Shown: positions 7,174-14,324 of the stretch, piece by piece
How the letters are laid out: each line of letters opens with the position of its first letter
Position numbering within the stretch: the stretch's first letter is position 1
Source: a virus
Reading direction: 5' to 3' (one strand)
IMG/VR virus record: IMGVR_UViG_3300007542_000041
Coordinates: 1 to 46,403 of that record
Length of the DNA: 46,403 nt
Program-made: the position numbers and the translations under genes
Notes under the pieces: generated by a model
Databases searched by the model: none
Seen by the model: only the letters and a program-made list of their open reading frames with translations
Told to the model about the DNA's origin: nothing

Positions 7174-7505
7174 TGGACATTTATCATATCTGGGCTGAAA
7201 AGTCCACAGACATACCCGACATTGATTGGGTAAACAACATGAAGGGATTTCTGGATCACTTAAAAAACGAAGGCAAATGCGAAGGTTATCGTATTACACG
7301 TTGTAAGATGGGTTTTGCTTCAATTCCTAATTTGCCAGAGTGGCACATCATGATGGAGTTTAAAGACATGGCACAACTTGAAGATGCATTCAAACGTGTG
7401 GCTCCACTTGAGGGAGAACTCGAAGCAAAACATCAGAGTTTCAATCAATTTGTTGAAGATATCAAACACGCATATTATCGTGACTGGCCAGACACATTTG
7501 AATAA
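7173..7505 (+). CDS. DUF6614-like small protein
   Basis: A 110-aa protein with two predicted beta-alpha-beta units, consistent with a ferredoxin-like (dimeric alpha-beta barrel) fold. The pattern MDIYHIWAEK, WVNNMKGFLDHLKNEGKCEG, YRITRCKMGF, EWHIMMEFKDMAQLEDAF and YYRDWPDTFE matches, from memory, the DUF6614 family of small bacterial proteins with no established activity. It is the last gene of the operon: its ATG overlaps the previous stop (TAATG), and a strong intrinsic terminator follows 36 bases after its stop. The gene is more typical of cellular genomes than of a T4 core, so capture from a host is plausible. No catalytic residue can be named. Confidence 0.8.
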   Translation: MDIYHIWAEKSTDIPDIDWVNNMKGFLDHLKNEGKCEGYRITRCKMGFASIPNLPEWHIMMEFKDMAQLEDAFKRVAPLEGELEAKHQSFNQFVEDIKHAYYRDWPDTFE

Positions 7506-7512
7506 ATAAATG

Positions 7513-7529
7513 TGTTACGCAACGTAACA
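7513..7529 (+). repeat. Short perfect hairpin before the terminator
   Basis: TGTTACG and CGTAACA form a 7-bp stem with the 3-base loop CAA. It lies 8 bases after the stop codon of the preceding gene and 12 bases before the terminator stem, so it may protect the 3' end of the operon mRNA. Confidence 0.6.
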
Positions 7530-7541
7530 TGCCTAAATCAA

Positions 7542-7577
7542 AGCCCCTAGTAGTGCCAAAATGCTAGGGGCTTTTTC
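7542..7577 (+). terminator. Intrinsic terminator of the gp26 operon
   Basis: AGCCCCTAG (7542-7550) and CTAGGGGCT (7564-7572) form a perfect 9-bp GC-rich stem around a 13-base loop, followed by TTTT. On the minus strand the same stem is preceded by AAAA and followed by TTTG, so it may also slow transcription arriving from the nuclease gene. Confidence 0.9.
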
Positions 7578-7660
7578 ATGAGCATTATTACCAAAAATTC
7601 TGAATGATTCTGATATCTCAACTCAGAGTATGAGCATATCATCATTAATTATATATTCGA

Positions 7661-7679
7661 AGATATGCTACGCATATCT
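7661..7679. repeat. 8-bp perfect hairpin with triloop
   Basis: AGATATGC, loop TAC, GCATATCT. It is immediately followed by a second hairpin, AAGATT...AATCTT (7680-7703), so the two stems would stack in any RNA read through here. Confidence 0.7.
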
Positions 7680-7797
7680 AAGATTTCGCTAACGCTCAAT
7701 CTTATGGTTTTAAAATCTAATTATTGTTGTATAATTGTAAATCTAATGTTAATTGCAGGTATGATCGGATAATATCTTCGTCAGATAGACTGGTCAG

Positions 7798-7821
7798 ACT
7801 TTACCCATCCGGGGGTAAAGT
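7798..7821. repeat. 9-bp perfect hairpin, no T-tract
   Basis: ACTTTACCC and GGGTAAAGT flank the 6-base loop ATCCGG. No run of T follows on either strand, so it is not a simple terminator. Part of the stem and loop (GGGGGTA) is complementary to TACCCCC about 100 bases away. Confidence 0.75.
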
Positions 7822-8232
7822 TCAAACTAATTCATCTTTCGTCGAGTGAGCTAGCCAGCAATTATAAGAGATTAAGATGTTTAATATACATTCCACGGAG
7901 GCGGTCAGCCTGTACCCCCTACTCTAGACTTGTTTCTGACGGGAGCTCGCATATAACTAATTGCCCGCTATATGCAAACTTGCTGTTGATTTTTTGACAG
8001 AGCAGCATCATTTAGCCTTTTTAATTCGCCATACATTCAATCAAATACGTTAGTGAACTACAAAAAGACGTTCAAAGTTCACAGGCATGTCGTATCAGCG
8101 TCCTGTTAAGGATAGTGATTGAAGTCCGTGTCGCTGCTCACGATTTGGGTGTCCTCCACACAACAGAGAGTATTACCGCTTGTACTAATCGCCCCAAGCT
8201 AGGCTATCAACGATTTAACCGTGCGCTAATTC

Positions 8233-8754
8233 TTATGCACACAACTCTTTAAGATGGTCTTGATTATGCCTTATGCCTAAAAATGTACCTAAATCTGTTA
8301 TGATCCAGTTCTTGCCTAAATTTTTCCCTGAATATAATGTGTAACTTGGTGTTAAAAAATTATCTTGATATGCCTGTTCAAATGCCAAATATGTGCCTTT
8401 ACGGTTAAATTTCATGAACAAAAAGTTCACATCTCCATCATCCGCAGCATCCAGGCACTGAGTTATCCAACCGTCAAGAACTTTGCAGTCGCCTGTGTAT
8501 AGTTGATGCCACGGAAATTCTTTATAACTCTTACACTCAGCATTAAAACGAGGAAAACTTAATGGAGGAACAATATCTCCTTTAAGAACTCGTATGGTTC
8601 CTTCGTGTAAAAATTCTTTGCGAGCAGCGTTTAACCCGCCCACATACGCACCAGATCCTGGAACACGAATAAAGGTTTCGTTGTAGATTTCAGAAAGTTG
8701 TCTAGCAACATCTCTTTCCCAATTACTACCTTTTGCTTTCTGCGGACTTGGCAC
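8233..8754 (-). CDS. PD-(D/E)XK nuclease, Holliday-junction-resolvase-like
   Basis: A 173-aa protein with the restriction-endonuclease-like core. Helix 1 is KGSNWERDVARQLSEIY with Glu13, a basic strand follows (FIRVPGSGAYVGG), then Asp60 in KGDI and the FNAECKSYK strand with Glu73 and Lys75. E...D...ExK is the metal-binding catalytic set of this superfamily. The size and the GSxxER start fit archaeal-type Hjc resolvases and phage relatives, which cut four-way junctions. Location at the end of the gp55-47-46 operon supports a role in recombination or in clearing branched DNA before packaging, where T4 uses gp49. The start is GTG; AAGGA lies 12 bases upstream, a long spacing. The 36-base gap before it holds nothing clear. 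Confidence 0.75.
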   Translation of the reverse strand: MPSPQKAKGSNWERDVARQLSEIYNETFIRVPGSGAYVGGLNAARKEFLHEGTIRVLKGDIVPPLSFPRFNAECKSYKEFPWHQLYTGDCKVLDGWITQCLDAADDGDVNFLFMKFNRKGTYLAFEQAYQDNFLTPSYTLYSGKNLGKNWIITDLGTFLGIRHNQDHLKELCA

Positions 8755-8790
8755 GTGCTTACTTATTCCTTGTAATATAATTGCAATAAA

Positions 8791-10545
8791 TTACTGTTCA
8801 AAATTATAATTTACCCAAGCAGTAATTTCTTCAATGCAGGTGTTAGGTTGTGTATCCATAATAAATTCAATTGCACGTATCACATCACGTGGATCTAACC
8901 CATTGCCTGTCCAACTTGCTCTTTCTCTGATATGTGGCAGATCCACACGATCGATAGTAAGCAAACTGGTTTTAAACTGAATTTTGTTTTGTTTGAATGC
9001 TCTGGTGCATTGTTTGCTTGCATGTGATAGTGCCGCCTTGGGAATACGATAACGTTCGAATGTGGGTTCTGGTGCGGCAATGTCTTTTTCACCAATGCTT
9101 CCGATGTTAATAATGTATCCCGTTTTGTTTGCACGCACCCAGGCATCATAGACAGCAACTAACACGTTAACTTGCGCAAAATTAGCCCATGGTTCACCAG
9201 CTGGTCCATCAAATGCATTATTAATAAACACATCATAATTCAAACTATGTTCGGCAATACGCTTGACATCGTCAGCATTTGTGATATCAATTTTTAAACC
9301 GTTATCGTTAGCAGATCGTGATGCATTTACACCTCTGAAGTGATTTGCTAATTCTAGTCCTAAGCCATGATTAGCACCGGTAATTAAAAATTTATTAGTT
9401 TTCATTTTAGTTTGATCCCATACTTTGGTCAATTTACTGCCACAAGTCATTGCACACTCAAAAATTCTGCCGTTATTTAAATCTTTGTTCCATGAGTCTT
9501 GTATTTCTTTCCAAAAATCATTTTCAAAAATTTCACTTAACGAACAATCATTGATGTTAAGTGTTTTTGATGCATTGTGTTTTTCAAATAAATTTTGAAT
9601 TTGATTTTTGCCATCAGGTAAGAAACTTAAATTATTGCTGCCTGGCATAACAGAACGATTATAAAATCGAGCATCTTCCAGATTATGATTAAAGAAATTG
9701 CAAGGCATGACCCAGCCGTGAGAATTAATTAATACCTTTGATGTGCCCAAATTTTTGTTTGAACAGTCACAATTGATTTTGGTTTGATTAAAATAATTTT
9801 CAAAGGATCCATATGATTTTTCCAGATTATCCAGATATAGCATACTCTGGTTACGGTATTCTATGGCGACAGGAATTTCCAATGAATAGTTGATATCACC
9901 ATCTTTATTGAATACTGGCCATTCATTAAATTCTTGACAGGTTTCATGATTAAAAAATCGTCCTGTACTGCGGGGATTAAAATTTTTAAATCCAAGCAGA
10001 GCTGATAACTGGCGAGCATCGTCAACCTGATGTTCGTTATGTTTGAATACAATATAATTCCACTCAGCCGTCGCACCAGTGCGCATGTACGCCATTGCAT
10101 TGCGCATTATTTTATCAAAATCAGTGTTTAATCGGTACAATGGATTTGTGTCAGCTAGACCATCAACATTAAAATCAACTTGGCCCTGTGTACCAATAAT
10201 TTCTCCAAGTTCTTTCCAATATTTTTCGTCGTGTGCACCGCCATTTGTGTGTACATAAAGCCATAACTTTGGATTTTTGTCTCTGAAATCAGAAAGAATT
10301 TTCAGAAAGTCTGGATGCATTATGGGATCACCATAACTTCCGCAAAAGAATATTTGTCTAAGATTTAAACAAATTTCTTTTGTGAATGTACGATCAATGA
10401 TTGTACGAGGCAAATGTTCCTGACGAAGATATGGATTTTTAATTCCACCGTTTATATTTCTGGGACATTGCGGACAGTCAGAATTACAATAACTCGTTAT
10501 TTCAATTTGAAATTCATCGATTTTAGATAACTCAAACATCATCAA
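8791..10545 (-). CDS. Radical SAM/SPASM-like domain fused to a short-chain dehydrogenase
   Basis: One uninterrupted 584-aa frame carries two enzymes. Residues 1-380 are a radical SAM domain: C20-x3-C24-x2-C27 (CNSDCPQC) to hold the 4Fe-4S cluster, GSYGDP at 69-74 in the usual GGEP place, and later cysteines 259, 261, 282, 334, 364 and 368 that suggest a SPASM or twitch auxiliary cluster. Residues 381-584 are a short-chain dehydrogenase: GANHGLG (390-396) for NAD(P), NNA (442-444), Ser483 and YxxxK (Tyr499, Lys503). Met381 could start a separate SDR but has no ribosome site. The 5' end overlaps gp46 by 14 bases, so the two genes are co-translated. The substrate is unknown; peptide or sugar modification would fit both domains. 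It is probably a host-derived auxiliary gene. Confidence 0.85.
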   Translation of the reverse strand: MMMFELSKIDEFQIEITSYCNSDCPQCPRNINGGIKNPYLRQEHLPRTIIDRTFTKEICLNLRQIFFCGSYGDPIMHPDFLKILSDFRDKNPKLWLYVHTNGGAHDEKYWKELGEIIGTQGQVDFNVDGLADTNPLYRLNTDFDKIMRNAMAYMRTGATAEWNYIVFKHNEHQVDDARQLSALLGFKNFNPRSTGRFFNHETCQEFNEWPVFNKDGDINYSLEIPVAIEYRNQSMLYLDNLEKSYGSFENYFNQTKINCDCSNKNLGTSKVLINSHGWVMPCNFFNHNLEDARFYNRSVMPGSNNLSFLPDGKNQIQNLFEKHNASKTLNINDCSLSEIFENDFWKEIQDSWNKDLNNGRIFECAMTCGSKLTKVWDQTKMKTNKFLITGANHGLGLELANHFRGVNASRSANDNGLKIDITNADDVKRIAEHSLNYDVFINNAFDGPAGEPWANFAQVNVLVAVYDAWVRANKTGYIINIGSIGEKDIAAPEPTFERYRIPKAALSHASKQCTRAFKQNKIQFKTSLLTIDRVDLPHIRERASWTGNGLDPRDVIRAIEFIMDTQPNTCIEEITAWVNYNFEQ

Positions 10546-12289
10546 TATCGTATGTAGTAAATCCGTTTTCTTTTATAACAGTTAGCGTATTATGCACACG
10601 ACCAATAAGTTCGTCCTTGTGTGATACTAGCCACACACTTTTTTGGCGCTCTCTGCTCATGTGTTTAAGAATACTCAGGCTGTTCTCTACACCTTGTGTG
10701 TCCATCCCAGAATCAATGAGTTCGTCAATGAACACAAGATTGATTGGATGATACAAAGATTCCCAAACATCGCGGAATGCCCATGATAAACTTAAAATAA
10801 GTCTGTTACGTTCACCACGAGATAGGTTATCGAAATCTAAATCACGGCCCAAGTCTGTGATTTCCACGCTAAGATCATTTAAGAACTGTACAGTATGGCG
10901 CAAACCAATCTTGTCTAAATAATAAGTTAATCGTGAATTCAGATACGCTAAGTTTTGGTCAATGATCTTTTTACGAATGAATGAATCTTTGTTCGTGAGT
11001 AATTTAAGCAAGAAGTCCTGATGTTCTTGCAGATGCGCTAGTTCATTCATACGATCGTACGATATCTCTTGCAAGGCCTGTTCTTCCATTTCTGTAATTT
11101 GTTCAGCATATGGGTCTTGGTCGTTTTTTCTTGATTCTAACTGCGCTCTTGCCGTTTCTAATGTATTCTTGTGTTCAAATGCTTCTTGAACCGTGCTATA
11201 AAAAGTACTGGGTTTCTCTTCAAGCGGACCAAGTGATTTCAATGCAGCAATATGTTCTTCGTACTGACCTTCGTTAGCAATAATCTCAAGAGCTGTTTCC
11301 TGAAGATCAATCTCTTTTTTGTGTAAAATTTCTTCGTGATCGGCATCATGTAAATCTTGTCCACATGCATGACACTTGTGGTCACGCAATGCATTGATTT
11401 CTTTTTCTAATTTTTGAATTTTGGATGTTTTCTGATCGTTATCGATTTTAATAGCATCAATATAACTGTTAAGTGTGTTAATGTTTGATTTCTTTTCGGT
11501 CCATACTTCAATATCACTAAACGTTCTGACTTCCTGATCGATATTGATATGTTCAAGCGCAGCAATCGCTGATTCAAATTCTGCAATGTCATCATTCTTT
11601 TTGCTGATCCATAATGATTGCCTGCGTTTAACTGAGTTAATCTGGTCTTGTATGCGCTGATTAGCTTCTTGTATAGCAGCAATCCGTAATTCTTCTCCTT
11701 TGATATCATTCTTGGTTTGTTTTACTTGCTCTTTTAATTGTTCTGCTTTTTCAGTAAGCAGCGTAATACCAAGCAGTTGTTCAATAATAGCACGTTGGTC
11801 ATTAGCCCGCATACTGAGGAAAGGTTCGGTATATGTGTTCAAAGCCATGATGTGTTTAAACATGTCGTGGCTTATACCTAGCAATTCCTCAATAGCTTTT
11901 TGCGTTTCTCTTGAATCGCCTTGGGCGTTATCTGTTGCTTCTTGTTCTTCGTTTTCGATATAGAATTTTAATACGTTAGGTTTGCGGCCACGTTCAATAC
12001 GATATTCTTTTCCGCGGTGTTCAAATTCTACAGAACAAAGCATACCTTTGGAATTTGTCTTGTTAATTAGGTTATCGCGTTTAATGTTAGTTAATGCTAC
12101 ACCATAAAATGCATACGAAAGTGCATTAATAATTGTAGTTTTACCTGTACCATTACGAGCACCGTCGCCACCCAAATCCATGTTATTACCTAACACAAGT
12201 GTTAAGTCATTGCGGTCAAAATGAACAGCCTGCGTAGCGTTGCCTACACTCATAAAGTTTTTAACCGTTAAGGTCTTTATTTTAATCAT
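10532..12289 (-). CDS. gp46: Recombination endonuclease subunit gp46 (Rad50/SbcC-like ATPase)
   Basis: At 585 aa this is near T4 gp46 (560 aa). Walker A is GARNGTGKTT (43-52, Lys50). Two coiled-coil arms (about 175-300 and 318-460) meet at a zinc hook CHAC (Cys306, Cys309). The C-terminal ABC half has the signature LSRGE (489-493), Walker B LVFIDE (518-523, Glu523) and the H-loop His557. With gp47 it forms the phage Mre11-Rad50 complex that resects DNA ends for recombination-dependent replication and degrades host DNA. It is separated from gp47 by 62 bases that hold a perfect TTGACA/TATAAT promoter, so it can be transcribed independently. No strong Shine-Dalgarno sequence is seen. Confidence 0.96.
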   Translation of the reverse strand: MIKIKTLTVKNFMSVGNATQAVHFDRNDLTLVLGNNMDLGGDGARNGTGKTTIINALSYAFYGVALTNIKRDNLINKTNSKGMLCSVEFEHRGKEYRIERGRKPNVLKFYIENEEQEATDNAQGDSRETQKAIEELLGISHDMFKHIMALNTYTEPFLSMRANDQRAIIEQLLGITLLTEKAEQLKEQVKQTKNDIKGEELRIAAIQEANQRIQDQINSVKRRQSLWISKKNDDIAEFESAIAALEHINIDQEVRTFSDIEVWTEKKSNINTLNSYIDAIKIDNDQKTSKIQKLEKEINALRDHKCHACGQDLHDADHEEILHKKEIDLQETALEIIANEGQYEEHIAALKSLGPLEEKPSTFYSTVQEAFEHKNTLETARAQLESRKNDQDPYAEQITEMEEQALQEISYDRMNELAHLQEHQDFLLKLLTNKDSFIRKKIIDQNLAYLNSRLTYYLDKIGLRHTVQFLNDLSVEITDLGRDLDFDNLSRGERNRLILSLSWAFRDVWESLYHPINLVFIDELIDSGMDTQGVENSLSILKHMSRERQKSVWLVSHKDELIGRVHNTLTVIKENGFTTYDIDDV

Positions 12290-12321
12290 AAGTTTTGGTA
12301 AATTTGTAGCAATAACTGTTT

Positions 12322-12351
12322 ATTATAAAACTCTGAATCAATATTTGTCAA
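12322..12351 (-). promoter_or_regulatory. Sigma-70-type promoter for gp46
   Basis: On the minus strand TTGACA (complement of 12346-12351) and TATAAT (complement of 12322-12327) are both perfect consensus hexamers with an 18-base spacer. The -35 box begins right after the gp47 stop codon. This would let host polymerase holoenzyme transcribe gp46 and the fusion gene behind it early or mid infection. Confidence 0.8.
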
Positions 12352-13299
12352 TTAATCAGTGATAATTTGGTCAACTGAATGGAATACAACAGTTTCCTGT
12401 TGATCAACGTTGTGTTCGTGGTTGCTTGACTTTGGCAACAAACTGATTTCTCTAATGCCATACCCGTGAACAAATGTTTCTTTAATAAAGTTTGCCTCTT
12501 CGTAACTAACATTAATATCTAGATTAACACGAACATGCATATTTGGTTTTAATATCTGGTCAGCATGATCAATCAGTGCCGATAGATCAATAACACGATA
12601 TGTGGGTTGCTGATCCCAAGCATGATATTCTGGTTTACCACCCCATTCCATGATGGTTGCACCCCGCATATCATCACCACTATCTGAAAAATTATGCGGA
12701 AAGGCATTGCCGATATAGGTAATATTTCCGTGTTCTTGCCTTAGATGAAAGTGCCCACTAAACACACGCTCGACGCCTTTAAAATCATTTGCGTTAACTT
12801 CTCCTGTGTCGGGCATTTCTACCATGGCATTCATTTTAAAGTGTGGCAGTTCAAAGTGTCCGAATACGTATTTAGATTCAATCTTTTGAATACGTTTATG
12901 ATCATCACCAACAAGCCATGGAACAATAGTAACGTCACCATCTGTAAACCAATCATTAATAACATGAATGTTAGGTAAGTGGCGTGCCCATTCTGCACCG
13001 TGTATATCTCGTTTGTCGCGATAATACAAATCATGATTACCGGGTAAGAAGTAGAATTGTTCAAACGCAGCACTCAATTTTTCTAAACTTCGTAAACTAA
13101 AGTTTAGTGTTTGTAAGTTAATTGATGCACGATGGTGGTGCCAATCACCTAAAAACATTCCAGTTTCGCAATTTTTACTTTTGGCTAAGTCGATGAACCA
13201 ATCTACAAAACTTTCGCAGTCTTGTAAATGTGTAACACTATTATTTTTTAAACCAAAATGGATATCAGTAAAAATCGCCGCTCGTTTGAATAAACTCAT
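12352..13299 (-). CDS. gp47: Recombination endonuclease subunit gp47 (Mre11/SbcD-like nuclease)
   Basis: A 315-aa metallophosphoesterase, close to T4 gp47 (339 aa). All motifs are present: DIH (Asp12, His14), GDWHHH (Asp52), GNHD (Asn88, His89, Asp90), GH (His148) and GHFH (His183, His185). These coordinate two manganese ions in the Mre11 family, which cuts DNA with both exo- and endonuclease activity. The C-terminal 75 residues form the small capping or Rad50-binding part. The start ATG overlaps the gp55 stop codon (TAATG), so translation is coupled. The T4 order 55-47-46 is kept. Confidence 0.96.
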   Translation of the reverse strand: MSLFKRAAIFTDIHFGLKNNSVTHLQDCESFVDWFIDLAKSKNCETGMFLGDWHHHRASINLQTLNFSLRSLEKLSAAFEQFYFLPGNHDLYYRDKRDIHGAEWARHLPNIHVINDWFTDGDVTIVPWLVGDDHKRIQKIESKYVFGHFELPHFKMNAMVEMPDTGEVNANDFKGVERVFSGHFHLRQEHGNITYIGNAFPHNFSDSGDDMRGATIMEWGGKPEYHAWDQQPTYRVIDLSALIDHADQILKPNMHVRVNLDINVSYEEANFIKETFVHGYGIREISLLPKSSNHEHNVDQQETVVFHSVDQIITD

Positions 13300-14204
13300 T
13301 ATTGATCTTCTAAATACTTTCCGTCGACATTTTCATTTGCGAACTGACGTGTCCAGCTTGGATCAAGCCCATGCTGTTCAAGGATGTCATCGCGAATGTT
13401 CTGCATCTTTTTTTCAATGTTTAGTACACGAGTAAACGAGTTAGTAACTGCTGCTGTGTAATAAGCAAATGGATTCTGTGATTTGGCTTCGTTAAATTGT
13501 AAGCCAATCTGACATAACTGCAACAATGCCTGTGAACGCATTTCGTCGTTGTAAGTATAACCACGCCAGTTGCTTCGTGTAGCATAACGTTCACATAACT
13601 TCATATACATCATAGCAAGTTTATCAGTAACACGTCCATGACTTTTGCTAAAGTGCCCATCCTCGATGGTGCCTTTCCAGTGACTACGACCCACTTCATA
13701 TGGATTGCCGTCAGCGTCAATTCTATAATGCTTGAATGATGGAAAGTTGACACGAACAGGAACCATTTCCACATCCGGATCATTTTCGTCACAAGTGTCG
13801 CAATCTAAATCTTCATCTAAATCTAAATCGTCAAGCAAATCTGCTGCTTTCTTCTTTTTAGGTTTAGTGCTTGCTTTTGTGCGCTTCTTAGGACCTAGCG
13901 GAATATGTTCATCGGTCATTACACGAATAACAATGTCTTCATTAGTAATAGACTTTGGATCAACAGTTTCTCCTGTAAGTTTAGACAAACGTGTAGCACG
14001 ATTATCACGTGCTTCTTTTAGGGTGCGAACGTTGATCTTTTCAAGTCCGGTTTTGCCGTTCTCGTCTGGTTCTAAAATTAAATCAAAATCACTATCTATA
14101 ATCTTGTCTCTATAAGAGCAAAATGTGTTCTTACTTTTGTGAATTTCTGCTAAAATATCTTTATTGTTTAGATAATTTACTCTCTTTTGTCCTGGTTGTG
14201 CCAT
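13299..14204 (-). CDS. gp55: Late-transcription sigma factor gp55
   Basis: A 301-aa protein, much longer than T4 gp55 (185 aa). The N-terminus RVNYLNNKDILAEI matches T4 gp55's start (YNYVNNKELLQAI). The sigma region-2-like core is at residues 191-265, with RSNWRGYTYNDEMRSQALLQ and NPFAYYTAAVTNSFTRVL corresponding to the T4 SGYT...EMIADG and NPHAYITQACFNAF segments. Residues about 35-175 are an insertion relative to T4, with a Lys-rich stretch (107-119), an Asp-rich stretch (122-145) and a CDTC pair (135, 138). gp55 replaces sigma-70 on host polymerase and recognises TATAAATA late promoters, which occur across this window. GGAG lies 7 bases before the ATG, and a perfect sigma-70 promoter lies upstream. 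Confidence 0.9.
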   Translation of the reverse strand: MAQPGQKRVNYLNNKDILAEIHKSKNTFCSYRDKIIDSDFDLILEPDENGKTGLEKINVRTLKEARDNRATRLSKLTGETVDPKSITNEDIVIRVMTDEHIPLGPKKRTKASTKPKKKKAADLLDDLDLDEDLDCDTCDENDPDVEMVPVRVNFPSFKHYRIDADGNPYEVGRSHWKGTIEDGHFSKSHGRVTDKLAMMYMKLCERYATRSNWRGYTYNDEMRSQALLQLCQIGLQFNEAKSQNPFAYYTAAVTNSFTRVLNIEKKMQNIRDDILEQHGLDPSWTRQFANENVDGKYLEDQ

Positions 14205-14229
14205 TAAGGGCTCCTATATCAATACACGT

Positions 14230-14259
14230 ATTATATACTATTTTTATGTATGATGTCAA
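14230..14259 (-). promoter_or_regulatory. Sigma-70-type promoter for the gp55-47-46 operon
   Basis: Minus-strand TTGACA (complement of 14254-14259) and TATAAT (complement of 14230-14235) are perfect hexamers 18 bases apart, the same spacing as at gp46. A second TATAAT lies 36 bases further upstream (complement of 14272-14277) with only a poor -35, so there may be tandem starts. The leader carries GGAG before gp55. Confidence 0.85.
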
Positions 14260-14277
14260 TATTTTCAGCACATTATA

Positions 14278-14305
14278 TACGCAGTTTATGTGTGCCATAA
14301 ATAAT
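14278..14305 (+). promoter_or_regulatory. Late promoter for the baseplate operon, with upstream box
   Basis: CCATAAATAAT (14295-14305) contains the late box; the start point would be near 14309. Five bases upstream lies TACGCAGTTTAT (14278-14289). The same 12-base box, the same 5-base gap and the same 11-base late box recur before gp6 at 23848-23875. It faces away from the gp55 promoter, which separates early-middle from late transcription. Confidence 0.75.
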
Positions 14306-14324
14306 GACACAAGGAAACGTAAGA

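Larger units (their letters stand above)
7578..8232. other. 655-base non-coding region with several hairpins
   Basis: No open frame longer than about 22 codons with a start was found on either strand, and no tRNA TpsiC-arm signature was found. Hairpins are dense: AGATATGC/GCATATCT (7661-7679, 3-base loop), AAGATT/AATCTT (7680-7703), ACTTTACCC/GGGTAAAGT (7798-7821), AGGC/GCCT (7899-7911), GCATATA/TATATGC (7949-7975) and GTGAACT/AGTTCAC (8053-8082). GGGGGTA at 7811-7817 can also pair with TACCCCC at 7913-7919, an alternative to the local stem. The region lies between convergent operons and could be a structured RNA, a replication or packaging site, or gene remains. I cannot tell which. Confidence 0.6.

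Noticed and set aside
7767-7778. Group I intron core-like string AAGATATTATCC (minus strand)
   Set aside because: It resembles the conserved AAGATATAGTCC element, but no matching partner strand for the P7 helix was found, and no interrupted gene flanks it.
7578-8232. tRNA or tmRNA gene in the hairpin-rich gap
   Set aside because: No GTTCRANYC arm with flanking 5-bp stem, no 7-bp acceptor stem, and no tag-peptide frame ending in Ala-Ala were found on either strand.
9403-9405. Internal Met381 as start of a separate dehydrogenase gene
   Set aside because: The frame is continuous with the radical SAM half, and the bases before this ATG show no Shine-Dalgarno sequence, so a fusion is the simpler reading. 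An internal start cannot be fully excluded.
14304-14324. Upstream ATG as start of the gp48/gp54 protein
   Set aside because: It lies inside the late promoter box, before the predicted transcript start. The ATG at 14325 has AAGGA at good spacing.
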